A DNA stretch of 64,000 nt from the NCBI GenBank assembly GCA_934667175.1, contig CAKULN010000003.1, positions 62,001-126,000 on the forward strand. Reading direction: 5' to 3'. A model generated the notes under the pieces. The model was not told the origin of the DNA and ran no database searches. It worked only from the letters and a program-made list of their open reading frames with translations. This document shows positions 26,245-35,867 of this stretch, piece after piece (the first letter of the stretch is position 1; each line of letters starts with the position of its first letter). The translations under genes were made by a program, and so were the position numbers. This DNA comes from an uncultured Bacteroidales bacterium (GTDB lineage: Bacteria > Bacteroidota > Bacteroidia > Bacteroidales > UBA932).

Positions 26245-29200
26245 TCAGAATTTGAGCTGGACACCAAGAGTCCATGTCCTCGTCATAGGGTAAGCCTTTG
26301 TGTAATTATCCACACCTCCGTCATACCCGATGATGTTGACCTCCGGGTCGAGTCCGGTGTAACCGGTGAACGTGGCGACATTGCCGCAGGTGGCGTAAAC
26401 CCTGAGATAATCGACATATTTCGTCCACCTGCTGATGTCAAGCCTGTAGCCAAGCGTGATGGCGTCGATCTTAAGGAACGAACCCTCCTCCAGATAGTAG
26501 TCGCTCATCAGCTTCTCATCCTTGATGTGGCTGAATGTGGAGTAAGCGTCTCGAAGGACATTGCACTCACCGTTGCGCCTCGCGATTCCAAGACACATCG
26601 CATAGGTGTTGTAGACATCGAAACCAAGCCATCCGTGCATGCTCACGCCAAGATCGAGGTCCTTGTACGAGAACGTGTGGTTCCAGCCGTACATCATCTT
26701 CGGAGTGAAGTTGCCCAGAAGTTTCTTGTCGTTGGCCACCTTTGACGAGGCCGGGATTGTCTTTCCGTTTCTGTCCTTGATCAGGAACTGGCCTGACTTG
26801 GAGAAGCCGGCGAACTCGAACAAATAGAACTGGCCGACCGTGCTGCCTTCCTCCAGGATGATCGCCTTTCCGGTCGAGTTCGGACCTGGGAGCTGGCCGC
26901 CGTCCCAACGGGTGCTGCTGCCGTCAATCGACAGTACCTTGCTCGCGGAGTGGCTCAGATTCACGGAAGTGCTCCACTTGAAATCCTTGGAGCGGATTAT
27001 GTCTCCTCCGAGTTCAAACTCCCATCCTTTGTTCTCCAGCGAACCGATGTTCTGCCACTGGTAACCACGGATGAACGGCGGGTTCGGCACCTGAACGTAG
27101 AAGAGCATCGATGAGATCTTCCTTCTGAACACATCGGCCTTGCCGTAGAGCCTTCCGTCAAAGAACGAGAAGTCCAGTCCGAGGTTGAGCTCGGCCTTCG
27201 ACTCCCAGCCAAGATTCTCGTTCACGCTCTCGCCTCGACCATAAGTGTATTTCCACGTTCCGTTCGGAAGGATCCACCTGTTCTCGTCCGCAGCGATGAA
27301 GTTACCGGAATACGCAGCGCTGAAGTCGTTGTTTCCGGTCACACCGTAACCGACGCGGAGCTTGAGGTCGTCAACCCACCTGACACCCGGCATGAACGGC
27401 TCGTTGGCTATGCTCCAGCCTCCGGACACAGCCCAGAAGTTACCCCAACGGTTTTTAGGGCCGAATTTCGACGAACCCTCACGACGGAAGGTAGCCGACA
27501 GCATGTAGCGGTTTTTGTAGGAATAGTTGACACGAGCGAAATAAGCCATCAGTTTTTCCCGGATGTTCTTCGAGGAATTCATCGTGGCCTTTCCGGCATT
27601 CAGGTACGATCCATTGCCGATGTCCCAGTACTTCACTCCATCGACGGTGAAATTGCTGTTGGACATGCCGAACGACTCACCGTCATACTGGTTGTAGGAA
27701 TATCCCAGCACAGCGTTGACCTTGTGCGCGTCATCGAATATCCTGTCATAGGAGAAATAGCCCTCGGTGTTGATCCTTTCCGTCTTGGCGAAACCGAGGT
27801 AGGCGGAGCCGCTTATGTTGTTGATCACATTCTCCCTGTGGTGCATCGACTTGTACTGATGCGATTCCGTCTGGTAGTTGGAATAGCCGATCGTCTGCCT
27901 GTAGGAAAGGCCCTCGACCGGAAGGATGTTCAGTTTAAGCGCGACCTCCGGCTTGAACCATTTGACCACGGAGTTCACATCATTCAGAGCCGCGTCCGCG
28001 ATGACGTTGTAGTCGTTCGGCTCGCCAGTCCAGATGTTGTAGCCAGTGACAGAATCCGGATCGTACGGAGATCTGGTCGGGTTGTTCAGCAAGGTCTGTC
28101 CGAAATATGCCCCTTGGGCGTTTCTGTTGGCCTGACGGTAATCCACATTGGTCCTGATCTCCAGCCAGCCGTCGAACATCGTGTACTTGGCGTTGAGCCT
28201 TCCACCGTAGTCCTTTCTCCACTCACCGGAGGCTATGCCATCCTGCTTCTCGTAGAAGAACGAAGAGTACACACTGGCCTTCTGGGTTCCGAAATTGATG
28301 GCGACATTATGTTTCTGGGAGAAATTCCTGTGGTTGATGGCCTCGTCCCACCAGTCGGTGCGGCTGCCGTAGTCCTTGCCGACACCATTGGCGACATATT
28401 CCTCCGCAGACATGACATCCGGTTTGGCATAGGCCTGCCTGTGAAGCAGTTCCGTACTGTAGGTGAGGTTGAGTTTTCCCTCTGTGTCGGTGCCGCTCTT
28501 GGTCGTGATGAGTATGACACCGGCAGCGGCCCTTGTTCCGTAGATGGCTCCCGCCGAGGCATCCTTGAGCACATCGATTGATTTGATGTCCTCCGGGTTC
28601 ACCGAACGGATGTCTCCGCCAGGGAATCCGTCTATCACAATCAACGGCTCGTGGCCGGCGGCGATGGAGGCCATACCTCTGAGCTGGAGTGACGGAGACG
28701 AGTTCACTCCCTTTGTCTGACCGATGACAAGGCCACCGATCTTTCCCTGAAGAGCCTTGGTGATGTCAGCGCCACCGACACCCTTCATCATGTCCTCCGA
28801 AGAAAGGGATGCTATCGAACTGGTGACCTCCTTGCGGTCAAGGGTACCGTAGCCAATCACTACCGCCTGGTTGAGGAATTCGGCGGAGTCCTTAAGAGCG
28901 ACATCAACATTCTCATCATCACCGACTTTCACTTCCACGGTGTCATACCCGATGCAGCTTACTGCCACCACGGGAGAAGCAACGCCCGACGGAATATTCA
29001 ATGAATATGCTCCATCAGCGTCAGTGTTGGTCCCTACGGTAGTGCCCTTGACGACAACGAACGCTCCGATCACCGGATTTCCTGCGGAGTCGGTTATGCG
29101 GCCTTTTATCCGCGTGGCAGACGGTGCGGCCGCCACAACGGCTGGTTTCTTCTCCTCAAGGACAATGTTGCCGCTTGAGATTCTGTAAGTAATGCCTGAG

Positions 29201-29472
29201 TCTCTGAAAATCTGGTCCAGAGCCTCTTTTAGCGGCCTCTTTCCAGACTTGACCGTCACTTTCCGTGACAGATCAAGTTTTTCGCCATAGACAAACAGGT
29301 AATCGGTCTGCCTTTCGATCTCATCCATGCAACTTTTGATCGTCGCATCCTTCTTGTCGAGAGTGACCTGCACGCTTTGGGCCCGGGTAGTCAACGGAAC
29401 CAAAAGCAAAGAACAAAGCAAAACGGCGAAAGCGATGACCCTCCCCGCCCGCAAGTGGTTAGTGTTAATCAT
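26245..29472 (-). CDS. SusC-like TonB-dependent transporter with STN signalling domain (PUL 2)
   Basis: A 1075-residue outer-membrane receptor. After the signal peptide (VLLCSLLLVPLTTRAQ) comes an STN domain (about residues 33-107: VTLDKKDATIKSCMDEIER, RPLKEALDQIFRDSGITYRI), then a carboxypeptidase-like repeat (GRITDSAGNPVIGAFVVVKG), a plug (VVIGYGTLDRKEVTS, LIVIDGFPGGDI) and a beta-barrel ending WTLGVQLKF. The STN domain is the part that contacts a FecR-type anti-sigma factor in the periplasm. The fecR gene lies 31 bp upstream, so ligand binding here should activate the ECF sigma and the PUL. This is a control route different from PUL 1, whose SusC has no STN. Confidence 0.96.
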   Translation of the reverse strand: MINTNHLRAGRVIAFAVLLCSLLLVPLTTRAQSVQVTLDKKDATIKSCMDEIERQTDYLFVYGEKLDLSRKVTVKSGKRPLKEALDQIFRDSGITYRISSGNIVLEEKKPAVVAAAPSATRIKGRITDSAGNPVIGAFVVVKGTTVGTNTDADGAYSLNIPSGVASPVVAVSCIGYDTVEVKVGDDENVDVALKDSAEFLNQAVVIGYGTLDRKEVTSSIASLSSEDMMKGVGGADITKALQGKIGGLVIGQTKGVNSSPSLQLRGMASIAAGHEPLIVIDGFPGGDIRSVNPEDIKSIDVLKDASAGAIYGTRAAAGVILITTKSGTDTEGKLNLTYSTELLHRQAYAKPDVMSAEEYVANGVGKDYGSRTDWWDEAINHRNFSQKHNVAINFGTQKASVYSSFFYEKQDGIASGEWRKDYGGRLNAKYTMFDGWLEIRTNVDYRQANRNAQGAYFGQTLLNNPTRSPYDPDSVTGYNIWTGEPNDYNVIADAALNDVNSVVKWFKPEVALKLNILPVEGLSYRQTIGYSNYQTESHQYKSMHHRENVINNISGSAYLGFAKTERINTEGYFSYDRIFDDAHKVNAVLGYSYNQYDGESFGMSNSNFTVDGVKYWDIGNGSYLNAGKATMNSSKNIREKLMAYFARVNYSYKNRYMLSATFRREGSSKFGPKNRWGNFWAVSGGWSIANEPFMPGVRWVDDLKLRVGYGVTGNNDFSAAYSGNFIAADENRWILPNGTWKYTYGRGESVNENLGWESKAELNLGLDFSFFDGRLYGKADVFRRKISSMLFYVQVPNPPFIRGYQWQNIGSLENKGWEFELGGDIIRSKDFKWSTSVNLSHSASKVLSIDGSSTRWDGGQLPGPNSTGKAIILEEGSTVGQFYLFEFAGFSKSGQFLIKDRNGKTIPASSKVANDKKLLGNFTPKMMYGWNHTFSYKDLDLGVSMHGWLGFDVYNTYAMCLGIARRNGECNVLRDAYSTFSHIKDEKLMSDYYLEEGSFLKIDAITLGYRLDISRWTKYVDYLRVYATCGNVATFTGYTGLDPEVNIIGYDGGVDNYTKAYPMTRTWTLGVQLKF

Positions 29473-29503
29473 TTATTATGGTATTATGGTTTAATGAATA
29501 TCC

Positions 29504-30433
29504 TTATCGGATGTGGACCTGCCTGGTCTCATAGTCAATCTCGTACGACAGGTCTGTTCCGGCGAGAATTATCCGGAGCGCATGCTCAAGTCCGTCGGAA
29601 GTGTGGATCTTGCCTCGGTTCATGACAGCAGGTACAGACTTGGAGTCGATCCGGACACTCACATCATAGATCCGCTCAAGCCTTCCGGAGAGTTTTTCCA
29701 AAGAAGGAGTGTTCAGGACAAGGACTCCCTCCACCCACAGATAGTCGTCAGCGCTCTCCATCTCCTGCACCATCAGCCTTCCATCCTGCATCCCGGCGAC
29801 TTGTCCTGGTTCAAGGACAACGCTTTCGGTCTTGCTTGACATTCGTACCCGTCCTCTGAGCAGGGCTGTCGAGAACTCCCCTGTCTCCTTGTCCGCCCGC
29901 ACATCGAACTTGGTGCCCAGAACCTCGACCTTGCCGGCGAACGTGTTCACCACGAAAGGACAATTGCCGTCCCGGTGCTTCACATCGAACAAAGCCTCGC
30001 CGTCCACAGACACGTTGCGGCTTCTTCCTGTGAACGCCACCGGGTACTCAAGAGTGGAGCCTCCAGTCAGCCAGACCTGAGTGCCGTCCTGCAAGGTGAT
30101 GTTGACTGTCTCTCCTGCCGGCGAGCTGAACGCGACTGTCTGTCCGGCGAAGCGGTTTATCCTCCATGAACTGAAAAGGTAACCTCCTCCGATGACAAGG
30201 GCGACGCAAGCGGCGACGGCGGCGGCATAACGGAATATCCAGACGAAGCCCCTTCTTCTCTTCGGCTTGGAAGCCTCCAGCGGAGCATGCAGGGCCATGG
30301 CGTTGAACGTCTCGTCCAGCGCATCCATTTCCTTTTGGTTCTCAGGACTTTCGTCAAGCCAGTCCAGCACCTCCCGCTCCTGTTCGGGAGTGGTGCGGCA
30401 AAGCATGAAATCTATCAGTGTGTTTCTGTCCAT
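29504..30433 (-). CDS. FecR-family anti-sigma factor
   Basis: A 309-residue single-pass inner-membrane protein. The cytoplasmic N-terminus (residues 1-65, EREVLDWLDESPENQKEMD) would bind the sigma factor. A membrane segment follows (about 68-90, YAAAVAACVALVIGGGYLF), then the periplasmic FecR domain (FSSPAGETVNITLQDGTQVW, GEALFDVKHRDGNCPFVV, VEVLGTKFDVRA) and a C-terminal STN-like DUF4974 region (LEKLSGRLERIYDVSVRI). It should relay the signal from the STN domain of SusC to the ECF sigma factor encoded upstream. A 173-bp gap with two long T-tracts separates it from the sigma gene, so it may have its own promoter or an attenuating leader. Confidence 0.93.
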   Translation of the reverse strand: MDRNTLIDFMLCRTTPEQEREVLDWLDESPENQKEMDALDETFNAMALHAPLEASKPKRRRGFVWIFRYAAAVAACVALVIGGGYLFSSWRINRFAGQTVAFSSPAGETVNITLQDGTQVWLTGGSTLEYPVAFTGRSRNVSVDGEALFDVKHRDGNCPFVVNTFAGKVEVLGTKFDVRADKETGEFSTALLRGRVRMSSKTESVVLEPGQVAGMQDGRLMVQEMESADDYLWVEGVLVLNTPSLEKLSGRLERIYDVSVRIDSKSVPAVMNRGKIHTSDGLEHALRIILAGTDLSYEIDYETRQVHIR

Positions 30434-30606
30434 AGTAATATATTAACAAACAACTGACAGGGGTTTACACTTTTTTTTGACTTTTTTTTGAATATGTTCT
30501 CCTAAAGAATGACCAGCGAACCTTATCAACTTCTTTTCCTACGCTTCCGAGGGCTTTTTGAATATTCCCGAAAATGATCCATTTCTTGAACAGCCTCGGA
30601 CTCCGA

Positions 30607-31179
30607 TCAAGAGAAAGGAAAGAACCAAAGCAGAAGATGAAGAGGCAGATAGTCCTTCAAGGCCGTCCTCAGGATGGACAGGGCACGCTGCATCTCGGAG
30701 GCGACGCGACGGCTGGATATTCCCAGAATCTCAGCGATCTCCGCGTAGGTCTTGTCCTGAAAGCGGCTGAGTTCGAACACCTGACGCGTCACCTGAGGCA
30801 TCCTGTCCATCTCTCGTCCCACAATCTCGATTATCTCTGACGAGAAGAGGCGCGATGGGTCGCATGACTTAAGGGAACGTATGCTCGCCGCCACAAGTCT
30901 GGACTGAATGTTATGGAGGTCCTGCTGCTTGTCAAGATGAAGTCGTTTGGCGTTCAGCCAGTTGAGACAGTTGTTCCTGACCGTGGAAGCGATGTAGGCC
31001 GGAATGTTCACATCCTCCGCGATCTTGTCACGGTTCTCCCAGAACGCTGCGAAGCTTTCCATCACGAGATCCTCCGCCGCGTCAAAATCACGCACATAAC
31101 GCCGCGCGATCACCACAAAACGCGCGTAGTACTGTGCGTAAACCTCTTCGAACTTAGTGTGACCTATGACCAGTCTCAT
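30607..31179 (-). CDS. ECF RNA polymerase sigma factor of PUL 2
   Basis: A 190-residue ECF sigma factor of the Bacteroidetes FecI-like group. Region 2 includes YAQYYARFVVIARRYVRDFDAAEDLVMESFAAFW compressed over residues 13-47, and region 4 has QVFELSRFQDKTYAEIAEIL and SSRRVASEMQRALSILR. It is paired with the FecR anti-sigma gene downstream and the STN-bearing SusC, making a complete trans-envelope signalling cascade that should switch on genes 30.4 to 14 kb. The hydrophobic C-terminal end (LLLWFFPFS) is unusual but short. It is the first gene of the minus-strand PUL. Confidence 0.93.
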   Translation of the reverse strand: MRLVIGHTKFEEVYAQYYARFVVIARRYVRDFDAAEDLVMESFAAFWENRDKIAEDVNIPAYIASTVRNNCLNWLNAKRLHLDKQQDLHNIQSRLVAASIRSLKSCDPSRLFSSEIIEIVGREMDRMPQVTRQVFELSRFQDKTYAEIAEILGISSRRVASEMQRALSILRTALKDYLPLHLLLWFFPFS

Positions 31180-31736
31180 CCTATGATTGCTTATAACCTA
31201 TATATAAGTTTTGGTGTTAATAATCCATTCTTTCCCACAATCTTCCGTCCAGTCTTTTCTGTCAGCGAAGGCATTTCCCCTCAACCCTTACCCTGAAAAC
31301 AAATGGTGAATCCTTGTCCGTTATCATTAATATTCAATGACAAATATACACACTATAATCTTTTTTTTAACAACCTTGTTTAAAACAACCTTGTTAAAAA
31401 CCAATGGGATTATGCTCTTCAGACTTGTGTTTGATCTCATCAGCAGCACTTTCGGCCTCTTTTGATCCTCAAGAGTGTATAATACACTCATAGGAAACGT
31501 TTTCCGCACTTTTCGTCTACTTTCTACTTTCCGCGTCCGGTACAACTGGTATATTAAATTTCTCAGTTTGGTGCAAAATATTCATTTAAAATTTGTTTGT
31601 TTGGTGCAAACTTGTTCTATTTGACAATCACTAAGAGTAACCGTGGCAGAAAACAGTTGACATTCAAGCGAAAGGGCAACTTCATGGTGCTGAAAATCAG
31701 ACCACGACATTATTATATTCACTCATTATCAATCTA
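31180..31736. other. Intergenic region between PUL 2 sigma gene and aroC, with repeats
   Basis: About 557 bp, AT-rich, no convincing gene. An inverted repeat TTTTTAACAA (31364-31373) / TTGTTAAAAA (31391-31400) encloses a second AACAACCTTGTT-like half, so the unit CAACCTTGTT is tandemly repeated. Two direct copies of TTTGGTGCAAA lie at 31567-31577 and 31600-31610, exactly 33 bp apart. The region must contain the promoter of the PUL 2 sigma gene; no clean TAnnTTTG element was identified for it. Confidence 0.6.
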
Positions 31737-32726
31737 TTAGATGCCACGAGACATCGTAAGGTCAGCGAGGACGATGGCGGCAACGGCCTCGACGATGACG
31801 GGGGTGCGGAGGGCGAAGCAGACATCGTGGCGGCCGGGGACATTGAGGGTGGTCTGTTCTCCGGTCTTGACGTTTAGGGTGGTCTGGGATCTGGAGATGC
31901 TGGAGGTCGGCTTGAAGGCGACGCGGAAGACTACCGGCGAGCCGTTCGTGATGCCACCGTTGACTCCTCCGGAGCTGTTCTTGGTTGTGGTCACGGCACC
32001 GTCCTTAAGTTCAAGAGGATCATTGTGTTCCGAGCCTTTTATCCGGGCAGAGGCGAAACCGTCACCAAACTCAATTCCGCGAACTCCAGGGATGGAAAAC
32101 GCAGCATGGGAAATCAGCGACTCGACCGAATCGAAGAACGGTTCTCCAAGACCGGCTTGGACACCGGCTACCCGGCATTCGACGATGCCACCGAGCGAGT
32201 CGCCTTCCTTGGCGGTTTTGTCCAAAAGATTGTCCCACTTGGACTTGTCAGTCTCCCCTCCAATCTCTACCAAATCAGCCTTACAACAAATCGCAGGGCA
32301 CATTTTCTTGGCGATGACCCCAGCAGCGACAAGCGGAAGGGTTATCCTGCCGGAGAAATGTCCGCCTCCACGAGGATCGTTGAATCCGTTCCACTTGACA
32401 GAAGCGACATAGTCAGAGTGACCGGGACGCGGAACCGCCTTCAAGGCCTCATAGTCAGAAGAGCGGGTGTTGTTGTTTCTGAATATGACCGCGACCGGCG
32501 CCCCCGTCGTGTGCCCTTCAAACACACCGCTGAGAATCTCCGGCCCGTCCGCCTCGACGCGAGGCGTGGTGCCTTTCGCCCCGCTCTTGCGCCGGAGGAT
32601 GTCCGGCATAAAGTCCTCAACACCAAGTTCAATCCCCGGCTTGACCCCATCCACGACCACTCCGATGGCCGCCCCATGCGACTCCCCGAAGATCTCCACC
32701 CTAAAATTCCGTCCGAATGCGTTCAT
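31737..32726 (-). CDS. aroC: Chorismate synthase
   Basis: A 329-residue enzyme catalysing the last shared step of aromatic biosynthesis, EPSP to chorismate, with reduced FMN as cofactor. Family signatures are GRNFRVEIFGESHGAAIG, KGTTPRVEADGPEIL, RPGHSDYVASVKW, FNDPRGGGHFSGR and SSGGVNGGITNGSPVVFRVAFKPTSS given in parts. It is slightly shorter than the common 350-400 residues. The ATG at 32726 is chosen because conserved sequence starts immediately (MNAFGRNFRVEI). It stands alone, apart from aroB and aroDA 20 kb away. A likely -7 promoter element lies about 65 bp upstream. Confidence 0.95.
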   Translation of the reverse strand: MNAFGRNFRVEIFGESHGAAIGVVVDGVKPGIELGVEDFMPDILRRKSGAKGTTPRVEADGPEILSGVFEGHTTGAPVAVIFRNNNTRSSDYEALKAVPRPGHSDYVASVKWNGFNDPRGGGHFSGRITLPLVAAGVIAKKMCPAICCKADLVEIGGETDKSKWDNLLDKTAKEGDSLGGIVECRVAGVQAGLGEPFFDSVESLISHAAFSIPGVRGIEFGDGFASARIKGSEHNDPLELKDGAVTTTKNSSGGVNGGITNGSPVVFRVAFKPTSSISRSQTTLNVKTGEQTTLNVPGRHDVCFALRTPVIVEAVAAIVLADLTMSRGI

Positions 32727-32789
32727 ATATTCAAAAAAAATTAATACTGACCATCTGATTGCGAAAGATTGGCAAACTTCTTCTATTTG

Positions 32790-32797
32790 CAAAAATA
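32790..32797 (-). promoter_or_regulatory. Probable -7 element of aroC promoter
   Basis: On the minus strand this reads TATTTTTG, matching the Bacteroidetes -7 consensus TAnnTTTG, about 64 bp before the aroC start. A TTTCG lies upstream but at a short distance, so the -33 box is not certain. Confidence 0.5.
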
Positions 32798-32872
32798 CTC
32801 TTTTCTTGCGAAACCACGATGAACAATTTCAGATGTCTGTTTTTATGCACTTTACACGACAAAAATTTTCGA

Positions 32873-32917
32873 TTTTGTGCACTATAGTTAAAACAAAATC
32901 ACTACTTTTGTGCACTA
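32873..32917 (+). promoter_or_regulatory. Promoter with 33-bp-spaced direct repeats before DUF4143 ATPase gene
   Basis: TTTTGTGCACTA occurs at 32873-32884 and again at 32906-32917. The second copy overlaps a -7 element TACTTTTG (32903-32910), 19 bp before the ATG. A repressor or the encoded protein binding both copies would block the promoter. The repeat spacing equals that of TTTGGTGCAAA repeats at 31.6 kb. Confidence 0.6.
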
Positions 32918-32929
32918 ATTCAAGATATC

Positions 32930-34222
32930 ATGACGGATTTGCTGACAATTCTTTCAGACCAGAAAGAAGAACTGGAAAGAGTGGGTTTACAGTCGCAGGT
33001 TATGCGGCCGGAAGAAGAACTGATTAATCTTAAAAGCAATGTCGCGCAGGTTGTCATAGGGGTAAGGAGAAGTGGAAAATCCACGGTTTGCCAACATGTG
33101 TTACTAAAATCCGGACAGCCGTTCGGGTACGTCAATTTCGATGACGAGCGTCTTGAGGGATTGAAGGCAAAAGATCTTGACGAGATTCTGAAAACCTTGT
33201 ATCGCATAAACGGAGACTTTGGCATTATATTCATGGATGAGGCGCAGGATGTAAAGGGCTGGCATCTGTTTGTGAATAGAATGCTCAGAAGTGGGATGAA
33301 AGTCATCTTGACAGGATCTAACGCAAACTTGTTGAGCAGTGACTTGACAACGTATCTGACCGGACGATATAACGAGGTGTCTTTGTACCCGTTTTCATTC
33401 CACGAGTACTGCAAGGCAAAGAATGTTAATGTCTCATCATTCAGCACAAAAAATCAAGCTTTGCGTCAAAGAGCACTTGATGAATATCTGGAGACCGGCG
33501 GGCTTCCGGAGGTTGTGCTTAATGGGGAAGGCAAAGGCTACGTGATGTCCCTTCTCAATGCCATCATCACAAAGGACATAAAAAAGCGCCATAAAGTGCG
33601 TTATGCGGAGACTCTTCTGGAGGTGGCGAACTGTCTGCTTGACAAGTACTGTCAGGAAATATCCTTCAATGAAATAGCCAAAGAATATGCACTGAATTCC
33701 GTTCATACCGCAAAGCAGTACGTTTCCTATCTGGAAGAAGCTTTTTTGGTCAGAATCGTACATAAGTATTCGTTTAAAAGCAGTGAACGGACAAAAGGAC
33801 GTAAGGTGTATGCCGTGGATCTGGCATTTGCGACAAACCGGAAGAACCTTATCGCTACGGAGAACATCGGCTGGCGATTGGAGAACATTGTCCTGTTGGA
33901 ATTGTTAAGACGGATTGATCTACAATACCAGAATATTTTTTACATCAAAAAAGACAATCAATTTGAAGTTGATTTCATTGTCTGTGAGAAGAACACAGCA
34001 TTGGAGTTGATTCAGGTATCACATCACATAGACAATCCTGGCAGCAAACTTTACAGACGAGAGGTCGGAGGGTTGTTGAAAGGAGCCAAGATGTCGAAAT
34101 GTCACAAGCTGACCTTAATAGTGATGGAGGGAAATCGCCAGACAATATTGGAGAAAGACGAAACCATCGAGGTCATACCAGCGCCAGAATGGCTTTGCAA
34201 CGGTAGCGACTATAGACAATAA
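32930..34222 (+). CDS. AAA-type ATPase with DUF4143 C-terminal domain
   Basis: A 430-residue protein of the AAA_14/DUF4143 family, abundant in Bacteroidetes and archaea and of unknown physiological role. Walker A is GVRRSGKST (44-52), Walker B GIIFMDEAQ, and a sensor-like ILTGSNANLL follows. The middle contains a winged-helix-like part (FNEIAKEYALNSVHTAKQYVSYLEEA). The C-terminal DUF4143 end has a PD-(D/E)XK-like pattern (NQFEVDFIVCEKNTALELIQV), so a nuclease-related fold is plausible. It is a single gene with its own repeat-containing promoter. Start ATG at 32930 fits the family N-terminus. Confidence 0.85.
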   Translation: MTDLLTILSDQKEELERVGLQSQVMRPEEELINLKSNVAQVVIGVRRSGKSTVCQHVLLKSGQPFGYVNFDDERLEGLKAKDLDEILKTLYRINGDFGIIFMDEAQDVKGWHLFVNRMLRSGMKVILTGSNANLLSSDLTTYLTGRYNEVSLYPFSFHEYCKAKNVNVSSFSTKNQALRQRALDEYLETGGLPEVVLNGEGKGYVMSLLNAIITKDIKKRHKVRYAETLLEVANCLLDKYCQEISFNEIAKEYALNSVHTAKQYVSYLEEAFLVRIVHKYSFKSSERTKGRKVYAVDLAFATNRKNLIATENIGWRLENIVLLELLRRIDLQYQNIFYIKKDNQFEVDFIVCEKNTALELIQVSHHIDNPGSKLYRREVGGLLKGAKMSKCHKLTLIVMEGNRQTILEKDETIEVIPAPEWLCNGSDYRQ

Positions 34223-34330
34223 CTCAACTTCCGTAAGTAGGCAATTACCTGTCGAATATTACCTTACCTCATCTCACAATCGAATATGATTGACTAAATC
34301 CATTCACATATCCACCGGAACTGCAAAATG

Positions 34331-34362
34331 TTTGATTTTCGGCGTTTTTTAATTTAACTTTG
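34331..34362 (+). promoter_or_regulatory. Promoter of the suf cluster
   Basis: TTTG at 34331-34334, then exactly 20 bp, then TAACTTTG at 34355-34362, a full match to the Bacteroidetes consensus (TTTG, 19-21 bp, TAnnTTTG). The sufB start codon is 57 bp downstream, leaving a leader of roughly 50 nt. Confidence 0.8.
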
Positions 34363-34418
34363 AAGTGTGCTTTGCGTGCATGCATTGTCATTCAAGATAG
34401 CATATAGTTCTAATAATA

Positions 34419-35867
34419 ATGGACATCAAGGAAGAAGACAAGATAATTCAAGAGGTCACCAGGCAGGAGTACAAGGAGGGCTTCGTGACGGAGGTCGGGC
34501 AGGATTTCATACCCAAGGGACTGAACGAGGACATCATACGCACCATCTCGCGGCTCAAGGAGGAGCCGGAATGGATGCTGGAATTCCGGTTGGACGCTTT
34601 CAGAAAGTGGCAGAGGATGGAGATGCCCCAGTGGGGACATCTGGATATGCCAGAGATTGATTTTCAAGACATTATCTACTATGCCGCTCCGAAGAAGAAC
34701 TCAGAGCGCCCTAAGGAGATTGACCCGAAACTGGAGGAGACGTTCGAGAAACTGGGCATCCCGGTGAGGGAGCGCGAGGCTCTGGCCGGAGTCGTGGCCG
34801 TTGACGCGGTCTTCGATTCCGTCTCCGTGGCGACAACCTTCAGGGCTTCGCTGGCGGAAAAGGGTATCATATTCTGTAGTTTCTCGGAGGCCGTCAAGGA
34901 GCACCCGGATCTGGTCAGGAAATATCTCGCCTCCGTTGTGCCGGTCGGAGACAATTTCTTCTCCGCGCTCAACTCGGCGGTCTTCAGCGACGGCAGTTTC
35001 TGCTATATTCCCAAAGGGGTCAAATGCCCGATGGAGCTTTCCAGCTACTTCAGGATCAACGCGAAAGGCACGGGACAGTTCGAGAGGACGCTCATTGTGG
35101 CGGACGAGGGATCGCAGCTGAGCTACATGGAGGGCTGCACGGCACCGATGCGAGACGAGAACCAACTGCACGCGGCGGTGGTGGAGATCGTGGTCGAGAA
35201 GGACGCTGACGTAAAATATTCAACGGTGCAGAATTGGTACCCAGGAGACGCGCAGGGGCGCGGAGGAATCCTTAACCTCGTGACAAAGAGGGGAATATGC
35301 AAGGGTAGCGGCTCGCATCTCAGCTGGACGCAGGTCGAGACAGGCTCAGCGATCACATGGAAATACCCTTCCACGATCCTGAAAGGAGACTACTCCTCCT
35401 CGGAGTTCTACTCTGTCGCTGTGACGAACAACTACCAACAGGCGGACACCGGCACGAAGATGATCCACATCGGACGCGGGACCAGGAGCCGGATCGTAAG
35501 TAAAGGAATATCAGCGGGTCACAGCCAGAACAGTTACCGTGGTCTGGTCCGGATGAACACCGGGGCCGCCGGGGCGCGCAACTATTCGCAGTGCGACAGC
35601 CTTCTGATCGGTTCGCAGTGCGGGGCGCACACTTTCCCGGACATCCAGAGTGCCAACCCGACAGCGATCGTGGAGCACGAGGCCACAACCTCGAAGATCA
35701 GCGATGAGCAGTTGTTCTACTGCAACCAGCGGGGTCTCGGACCAGAGGATGCCGTAGGCCTGATTGTCAACGGCTACGCCCACGAGGTGCTTTCCCGTCT
35801 CCCGATGGAGTTCGCCGTCGAAGCCACCAAGCTGCTCCAGGTCTCCCTCGAAGGCTCTGTGGGTTAA
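34419..35867 (+). CDS. sufB: Fe-S cluster assembly scaffold SufB
   Basis: A 482-residue SufB, a subunit of the SufBC2D complex that builds Fe-S clusters in the cytoplasm. Typical segments are [67 protein letters not shown] and [21 protein letters not shown]. The conserved C-terminal region with the active-site Cys ([18 protein letters not shown]) is present. Length is normal. It leads the suf cluster, but the next gene is pnuC, and sufC and sufD follow only after a 420-bp repeat-rich gap. Confidence 0.96.
   Translation: MDIKEEDKIIQEVTRQEYKEGFVTEVGQDFIPKGLNEDIIRTISRLKEEPEWMLEFRLDAFRKWQRMEMPQWGHLDMPEIDFQDIIYYAAPKKNSERPKEIDPKLEETFEKLGIPVREREALAGVVAVDAVFDSVSVATTFRASLAEKGIIFCSFSEAVKEHPDLVRKYLASVVPVGDNFFSALNSAVFSDGSFCYIPKGVKCPMELSSYFRINAKGTGQFERTLIVADEGSQLSYMEGCTAPMRDENQLHAAVVEIVVEKDADVKYSTVQNWYPGDAQGRGGILNLVTKRGICKGSGSHLSWTQVETGSAITWKYPSTILKGDYSSSEFYSVAVTNNYQQADTGTKMIHIGRGTRSRIVSKGISAGHSQNSYRGLVRMNTGAAGARNYSQCDSLLIGSQCGAHTFPDIQSANPTAIVEHEATTSKISDEQLFYCNQRGLGPEDAVGLIVNGYAHEVLSRLPMEFAVEATKLLQVSLEGSVG

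Noticed and set aside
27724..28581. Long open frame on the plus strand opposite susC of PUL 2
   Set aside because: It is antisense to a well-supported SusC gene with strong family motifs and has no recognisable product; similar shadows lie opposite most large genes.
32025..32744. 240-codon frame opposite aroC
   Set aside because: Arg/Asp-rich translation typical of a shadow frame; aroC on the other strand has clear family signatures.
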